64,000 nt of DNA from Cordilura impudica (Eukaryota > Arthropoda > Insecta > Diptera > Scathophagidae). The stretch is from contig OY821517.1 in the NCBI GenBank assembly GCA_963682025.1, positions 230,140,578 to 230,204,577 on the forward strand. The letters run 5' to 3'. Both the position numbers and the translations under genes were made by a program. Every line of letters starts with the position of its first letter. The stretch's first letter is position 1. The notes beneath the pieces are model-generated. The model did not search any database. It saw only the letters and a list, made by a program, of their open reading frames with translations, and was not told the origin of the DNA. Shown one piece after another: positions 58,536-64,000 of this stretch.

Positions 58536-61325
58536 AAAAGACCCGTGTCTCCTAGTCTTGCCCCAAGTCATGGGCCTTGTTATAAAGAACAAAAATTGTG
58601 AACATATAAAATCAAAAAAACTTCATCTTCAAGACCAAAATCGCAAAAAACTTTAAAAAATTCGATTTTTTTACCTTTTTTCCCCTGTTCAGGTCCATAG
58701 GTAGCAAACCGTTCCAGGAAACAGTCAACTAGAAAAATGTACCTAAGATCTCAGTAAACAAATTTCTAGAACATATGAACTTCCTAGGAATGATTCTTAA
58801 CACCGCTTAGGTAGCTCTTAGGTAGCCGCAAAAGTGAAAAATTTCCCGAAAATTTTTTAATTTCATTTGTTTTTTTCTTTACTTCAACATTGAAATACTA
58901 TGCTATCTATTACAAAAATAATAAAAAAAATATTCGTATTATGTTTATAATGTTTATGGCCCTGGACTTGCAAATCGCACTCTATTAAGCTGTGTCCACA
59001 GGCACGTTGCTTCCAGACTGCCCTCCATCATCAGCTTTTTCTTCTTCAAATAGTTCATTAACATCATACAGGGTGATCTTGTGACTCCACCAACATATCT
59101 GAAATGAATTAGAAAAGAAATCAAAAAAGCAATGTGTCGAGTTTTTTGCCTTTGTACTGTTTTTCATAGGCATTGTGGTTTGGTGAAACCGTTCTCCTTG
59201 CTCATTGGATTCGGTAGGGAGTTTGATAAAATCGTCCAAATGAAAATGAAGAAAATGCAGCTTTAATGTGATCGATGTGCCGATTTTCTCAAAATAATAC
59301 AGCATTTCTTTTACACATTCTCTTCCTTCCGGTTCCGCGTCTCGATCCCCTCCCAAGACTGTGGTGCATATACGCTGAATAAATCCATGACTTTGAATGA
59401 TTTTCATCAAGCGATGAATCAAAGTTGCTCTTGAACAGCTTTCTAATGTCAGGGCCATTAAGTACGCCTGTTAAATGAGGACAAAAAATAGAGACAGAAA
59501 AGAAAACATTAACATAGTGTGAATAGTACAATAAGGTGAACAAAAATTCGTTTTAAATTTACTACAATACCTTTTTAATTTTGTCATCGTTACGCTTTGG
59601 GAAAACGCTTTTCAAATAGTCGAATGCGTTTGGACAATTTACAACGGTCACTTCGATGAATTTTTTAACAATTCCCAATTTTATGTGGAGCGGCGGCAGC
59701 GGATTCTTGAGTATTTTCAATTAAAGGTGCATTCTTCAGTCTATGTTGTTTCATTTGTTCCTCCACACTTCTTCTTGGTCTCCACGAATTACATTGGAAT
59801 TGATACAGAAGTGAGCGCTATGATCCCTTGCAAAATATTGATGACCTTCAAATCACAGCAAATCTTCCATTTATATTCGTAGCATTTGATTTTTTTCATT
59901 ATATCTTGCATTATTTCATAGCTTTCTTTCATGTTAATACCCATTACTAGCGGAGTGGAAGATTTTCGGTTTGACACATGCAACAACACTGCTTTCAAGC
60001 TTGAAACAGAACCATCAATAAATAATCTCCACTTACTAGCGATGTAGTTCATTTCCATTTTTAACACCAAAGCTTTTATATCGTTGCAATAAGCGAACGA
60101 ATTGTCATCATTTAGAGTGTAGAGGCTCTGAAATTCAGCTTGCCGTTTGGGGTACACCGTAGAGTTAACATTAGCATGTGTGAGTTTTCTTTGCTTTAAA
60201 AACGCTGTCAAAAATTTGGCAAGTCGCTGCGATAGTACCAATATGGCCACAATTTGTGTTATTAGTTGTGGTCCATCTCTTCCCTGTTGGGGCTCATAAT
60301 CGGTATCAAATGGATCTTCATAAGTAACACCACTTGCTCTACTCATTCCTGTAAGCTCTGTCCTACGATCTGGAGTTGGCGGCCTTGGTGATACAAAATT
60401 TTCAGGTGCAAGCACTGGCAGTGTAGCTGTTACAGTTGCTTTATAAATTTTGTTCTTCTCAGCATGTCGATTTACACGACATGTGTAATTTACGCATGCA
60501 TAGCAGCTGGTTGCATCATGCTCACCTGGGCGATTAATCCAATTTACCGGCTTACAATACTTCATACTATCTTTGCCTCCACTTAACCATGCCATGAGAT
60601 TATTATAACATTGGCGACACACTGTATTAGGTGTGTTATTTTCACCGGTCAAGTCTACTTCGTCTCGAAAAACAACTTATATGCTCTATTGAATTCATTA
60701 GTTAAAAGATTTTTTTCCTTTGAAATCTTGTAGTACTTTTTTTCTGATTTGATGACCGCAAACAAAATAAATTTTTTCACATTCCATATTTAAATTGTCA
60801 GTTGCCAATGTTGTGTGCGAATTATGACGTAGCGCTTTGTAATGCCTCATTGTTAGCGTCGTGTCGCTTTTATATTGTGTGCTGCGTCCCTTGATGTGTG
60901 TGTTGAGCTTACTGCTTTGCCTGTGCTGCTACGGTCAGTGCGTGATCGTGCGAGTTGTTTACTGAGATTGTTTACTGATCTTAGGTACATTTTTGTAGTT
61001 GATTGTTTCCTTGAATTTTGAACGGTTTGCTACCTATGGACCTGAACAGGGGAAAAAGGTGGAAAAATCTAATTTTTTAAAGTTTTTGCGACTTTGATCT
61101 TGAATATGAAGCTTTTTTGATTTTATATGTTCACAATTTTTATTCCTTATGACAAGAGCTACAACTTTGCCTCAGAGAGTAAATCAAAATTCCGAACGGT
61201 TTGCAAGATATGAGCCTGAGAAAATTATCACTTTTTTGCAAAAATGACACCGAAGCCCCAAATCTTTGGCGGCCCATAAAAAATGTGCATGACTTGGGGC
61301 AAAACTGGGAGACACGGGTCTTTTT
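58536..61325 (-). mobile_element. TIR DNA transposon with intron-containing transposase
   Basis: Inverted repeats of about 225 bp: 58536-58760 pairs with 60970-61325 (the right arm has about 125 extra bp). The ends start AAAAGACCCGTGTCTCC. The outermost bases and target duplication are not certain. It lies in the endonuclease region of the CR1-like LINE, whose pieces resume on both sides. It encodes a decayed transposase on the minus strand. Confidence 0.8.
58985..60652 (-). pseudogene. Putative DDE transposase of an insect-wide uncharacterised family
   Basis: Proteins of this type are common in insect genomes; I recall the family but not a settled name. First segment (60652-59789): CRQCYNNLMAWLSGGK, cysteine pairs (CYACVNYTCR), then KWRLFIDGSVSSLKAVLLH (Asp) and WKICCDLKVINILQG (Asp). 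After a shift come NAPLIENTQ and PPLHIKLGIVKKFI (~59690), an exon end at KIKK/GT (~59570), an AACAG acceptor and GVLNGPDIRKLF (~59465). The last part has LKLHFLHFHLDDFI, SNEQGERFHQ (proposed Glu) and CWWS after a second likely intron (~59101-59155), ending at 58985. Frameshifts make it non-functional. The D-D-E assignment is inference. Confidence 0.65.
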
Positions 61326-61329
61326 TTCT

Positions 61330-62198
61330 ATAGTGGTGTCCGTATATGGTAATATTTTTTCGCGTTGCAATGTGGTATTAAACTTTTAATTATATTAGAT
61401 GCTAGCATATGTAGCTTGTTACTGCGTAATTACTTTTTATGAGATCAATGTTAATGGCTTCTGTAATTATAATGTTTTGCTTATTTGTTCTTTTATGCTG
61501 AGTACACACGATGGAACATCAAAAGGAACATCGTCATGTTCCACTTAATGTTCCATCGTGTGTAGCAATGTTTCCTGTCAAAATCCATGTTTCAATTTTG
61601 GTTCCTCAAATATCAAATTATATTGATATTTTAAGTTTCCAAACTCAATGTTCCATCGTCTGTATCGAGTTTACTGTGTTTGCTCTTATTTCATTGAGAG
61701 CAGTCGTGCTGTAATGTTGTTATGTATATCGGAGTAAAGAAAATAAAAGAGAGACGAAAATTTAACATAATGAAAATTTGAAGAATTTTATAAATAATAA
61801 TGAATAGTGATAATGAAAATTTGAAGAATTTTTTTTTTCTTTTGGTTCCATCGTCTGTATTAAAAAATGGATACATGTTTTTTCCGCATGTTTCTCTTAA
61901 TGTTCCATCGTGTGTACGCAGCATTAAGTAGATCGTTTAACTCTTTAATAAAAAAGTTAACATTTAGGGACGGTGGCCGATAAATTGCTAAAAGTGTAAT
62001 GCTATTAGTTGTTTCTATGTTGATCTGCAGAGATTCAAATGAGACCGTAATTGTTGTTATTTTTGTGAGTGAAATATTCTCTTTGACAAATATACGTATT
62101 CCTCCTCCTCTGCTTCCCCTGTTTATGAATGTTGAGTTGAAACTATTCATACAGTAACAGGGACTTTCTTCATTCGTTAGATTTGTTTCCACGATCAC
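61330..62198 (-). pseudogene. CR1-like LINE: endonuclease N-terminal part
   Basis: Frame 62198-61925: MIVETNLTNE (catalytic Glu), RGSRGGGIRIFVKENI, FESLQINIE and LLAIYRPPSLNVNFFIKELNDLL, all conserved blocks of AP-like LINE endonucleases. It is interrupted at 61924 by a MITE. 61330-61494 is a degenerate continuation. The C-terminal SDH motif lies beyond the 58536-61325 transposon. Confidence 0.75.
61496..61923. mobile_element. 428-bp Harbinger-like MITE
   Basis: Terminal inverted repeats of about 24 bp: TGCTGAGTACACACGATGGA and complement. The inner motif ATGTTCCATCGTGTGTA or close variants recurs several times. TTA flanks both ends (61493-61495, 61924-61926), the 3-bp duplication of PIF/Harbinger elements. 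No protein is encoded. Confidence 0.8.
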
Positions 62199-62415
62199 TA
62201 TTATTTCTATACTATATATTCTACCATGTAATAAATGAGTTGAAGTTTGTGCGCTTTCAACAAATATTTAACATTAACAAAGTATGAATATCTTATTTAG
62301 TTAAAGTTTTCTAGGTATATGTGCATATTATTCATTTTAATAATTGTTCTTATAAAGAAAGTTTTTAATGTATGATGTGTTTAATAAATTTGATTTATAT
62401 CTCCTGTATTTGAAA

Positions 62416-63948
62416 TTAAAATAGGTTTACATTTCTAACCCATACATATGGATTTCGAGCCAACCTCACGAGATCTACTTTTTGCAAACCATAAGAGTTT
62501 AGGTTATTGTGTATTAGTTGGTCATTTATAAATACATTGTTGTAGTTATTTTCGTTTATATTCGAAGAAAGTTCGCTACTGAATATCTCTCCATTTACTC
62601 TATGACCACGTATCTTAGTTACCAACTTTTTTTCTTATTTAACCTTAGACACATAACCTTCGTCGAATCGAAGACTACTGAATATAAATTCTCACTGTGA
62701 TCTCAAAAGTAGTGCTTTAAAAAAAAATTAATTACAGAAAATATGTTTCTATAACAAAATGAAATATTGTTTTTTTTTTTAATAAATAAATACTTGTTTA
62801 ATGTAAGTATGTTTTAAAAAATTTCCAAAAACATATATTTAGAGCGGCATTATATATCCCAAAAAGTTCCCGTCGTAATGACGTATAGTGTCCCGAGAGC
62901 TGACCTCTGTAGGAGCTGTACGGATGTGGATGAGGAGTCAGTGCAAAATTTGCTGTGTGAATGTCCAGGACTGAAGGAGCGGCGCCTTAGATACCTAGGG
63001 CAATGATCCTTCGATAACCTGGGCTGCATAGTAGACGTTCCACTCGGCGACCTGGCAGACTTCTTGAGGGAATCTGTTTGCTTCGGGAGGGATGCATAGC
63101 GCACGAAAGGGGTCTTTTTCACTTGTTGTTTTCTTTTCCATTTTCCATACCCCTTACACTATATATCTGTACTTTTTAATCTCTTTTCCTATATCTACTT
63201 TCCAGAACTTTCTAAAGGGTATCACAATGAGCCATATCGCCTCCGAATTTACCCTCCTTCGAACATCTTCGGGGCGACCCATCCAACCTAACCTAACGAC
63301 GTATGGATATGTGTCTAGGGTTAAAGAACAAAACTCAACGATAAATTTCAGTGACTTTTTCACTTTGTAAGCATTATTGTTATCATGCTCTTCTATTTCA
63401 ACTTTAATATTAACATTCTCTTTTGTAATTACTTTTGCAGCTTTTGCTCTTTGTTCGGTACATTTTTTGTTCATACATTTTTGTTAACTAGTTGTTGTTG
63501 TAAAGAATTCCGTTTATTTTCCATGATCAATGCGTTTGTCTTTTTCTTTGCTTTGCACCTGTAGGTCATTAACCTGAGTTGTTAAATTGGTTAAAGTTTG
63601 CATAGGCTTTATAAAGGACACAGACATCTCTTCTCTTAATGCATTATTAGTTATTGCAATATTATTGCACAGTTGCTGTATGTTTGGTTTTATTTCGCTC
63701 ATATCATTTGATGCATTTTTTTTGGAGGAATCAAGGTCAGTCTTAAGTTCTAATGCACTTAATTCCACAGTGTTTAATAACATACGGTCTTTAAAAAGTT
63801 TTTTGTTTGCCTTTTCATCAATTTTTGGACTTTCGTCATTATCTCTATGTTGCTTACCAGATAGTTTTTGTTTTTCTTCTTGCTGCGTATTACCTTTATA
63901 TTTTATGGATGTGTACAAATTATTAGGAGATTTGCTTCTTGTGTTCAT
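62416..63948 (-). pseudogene. CR1-like LINE ORF1
   Basis: The ATG at 63948 opens MNTRSKSPNNLY, then a coiled-coil region (63800-63530) to a stop at 63514. Further text at 63474-63305 and, after the 62887-63297 insert, continues to 62850. The 62625-62416 frame has VFINDQLIHNNLNSYGLQK and NPYVWVRNVNLF, the conserved end of CR1-type ORF1. The order matches the endonuclease and RT pieces at lower coordinates, so all belong to one element 57400-63948. Confidence 0.75.
62887..63297 (+). mobile_element. LOA-like LINE 3' fragment, 411 bp
   Basis: Flanked by GACGTAT at 62880-62886 and 63298-63304. It encodes only the ORF2 C-terminus, with CRSCTDVDEESVQNLLCECP and LKERRLRYLG, an in-frame stop (~63004), VPLGDLADFLRES and then a 3' UTR ending CCAACCTAACCTAAC. 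Same tail type as the element at 54089-56917 but a different subfamily. It is inserted in ORF1 of the CR1-like LINE, in opposite orientation. Confidence 0.85.
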
Positions 63949-64000
63949 GCTGATTTTGTGTTTTACTTGTTGGTTTTTTTAAAGTAATTATTCTAGTTGT

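Overview
This is an AT-rich eukaryotic, almost certainly insect, heterochromatin-like window. A dipteran is most likely: there is an AATAT-type satellite, a BEL/roo-like retroelement with an env-like gene, a 412/mdg1-like retroelement with a tRNA-Arg-type primer site, Jockey, CR1-like and LOA-like LINEs, Helitrons and Transib elements. I see no complete host gene. Nearly everything recognisable is a transposable element, most of it broken and nested. There are no rRNA or tRNA genes and no bacterial features that I could support. Layout: 1-5550 is a 5-bp satellite with a 200-N assembly gap at 1417-1616; the repeat is in opposite orientation on the two sides. 5551-16215 is one dead Jockey-type LINE (+ strand) cut open by a Transib element (5751-10371, itself carrying another TIR element) and by a small Helitron (10638-15889) that contains an LTR-complete Mag-like Gypsy element (10831-15680, minus strand). 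16216-21060 holds a Helitron-like remnant, one candidate host exon, a tandem repeat and a CR1-type LINE fragment. 21061-31520 is a decayed env-bearing Gypsy element (+) split by a second Transib (25895-30849), whose transposase frame is intact. 31521-34690 is a Helitron start with a 155-bp minisatellite, an inserted CR1-type LINE and remnants of a repetitive polypeptide. 34690-37560 is mostly unassigned. 37568-39927 is a 2.36-kb foldback element sitting at the first bases of the 3' LTR of a BEL/roo-like element (to 46607, minus strand). 46651-53510 is a 412/mdg1-like element (+). 54089-56917 is a 5'-truncated LOA-like LINE (minus). 57400-63948 is a CR1-like LINE (minus) split by an intron-containing DDE transposon (58536-61325), a Harbinger-like MITE (61496-61923) and a 411-bp LOA-like fragment (62887-63297). 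The most interesting signals are the two Transib elements. Transib transposases are relatives of the vertebrate V(D)J recombinase RAG1. The first element (5751-10371) begins and ends with CACAGTG, the RSS heptamer consensus, and each end carries GGCAAAAAGT so that CAAAAAGT lies exactly 23 bp from the heptamer at one end and 12 bp at the other: a 12/23-like asymmetry in a transposon. The second (25895-30849) encodes an uninterrupted 673-residue RAG1-core-like transposase with the D-D-E residues, the zinc-binding CxxC/HxxxxH set and a GRPRK motif where RAG1 has its nonamer-binding GGRPR. Several element boundaries are supported by target-site duplications or by reading frames that continue across the empty site, so the order of insertions can be read directly.
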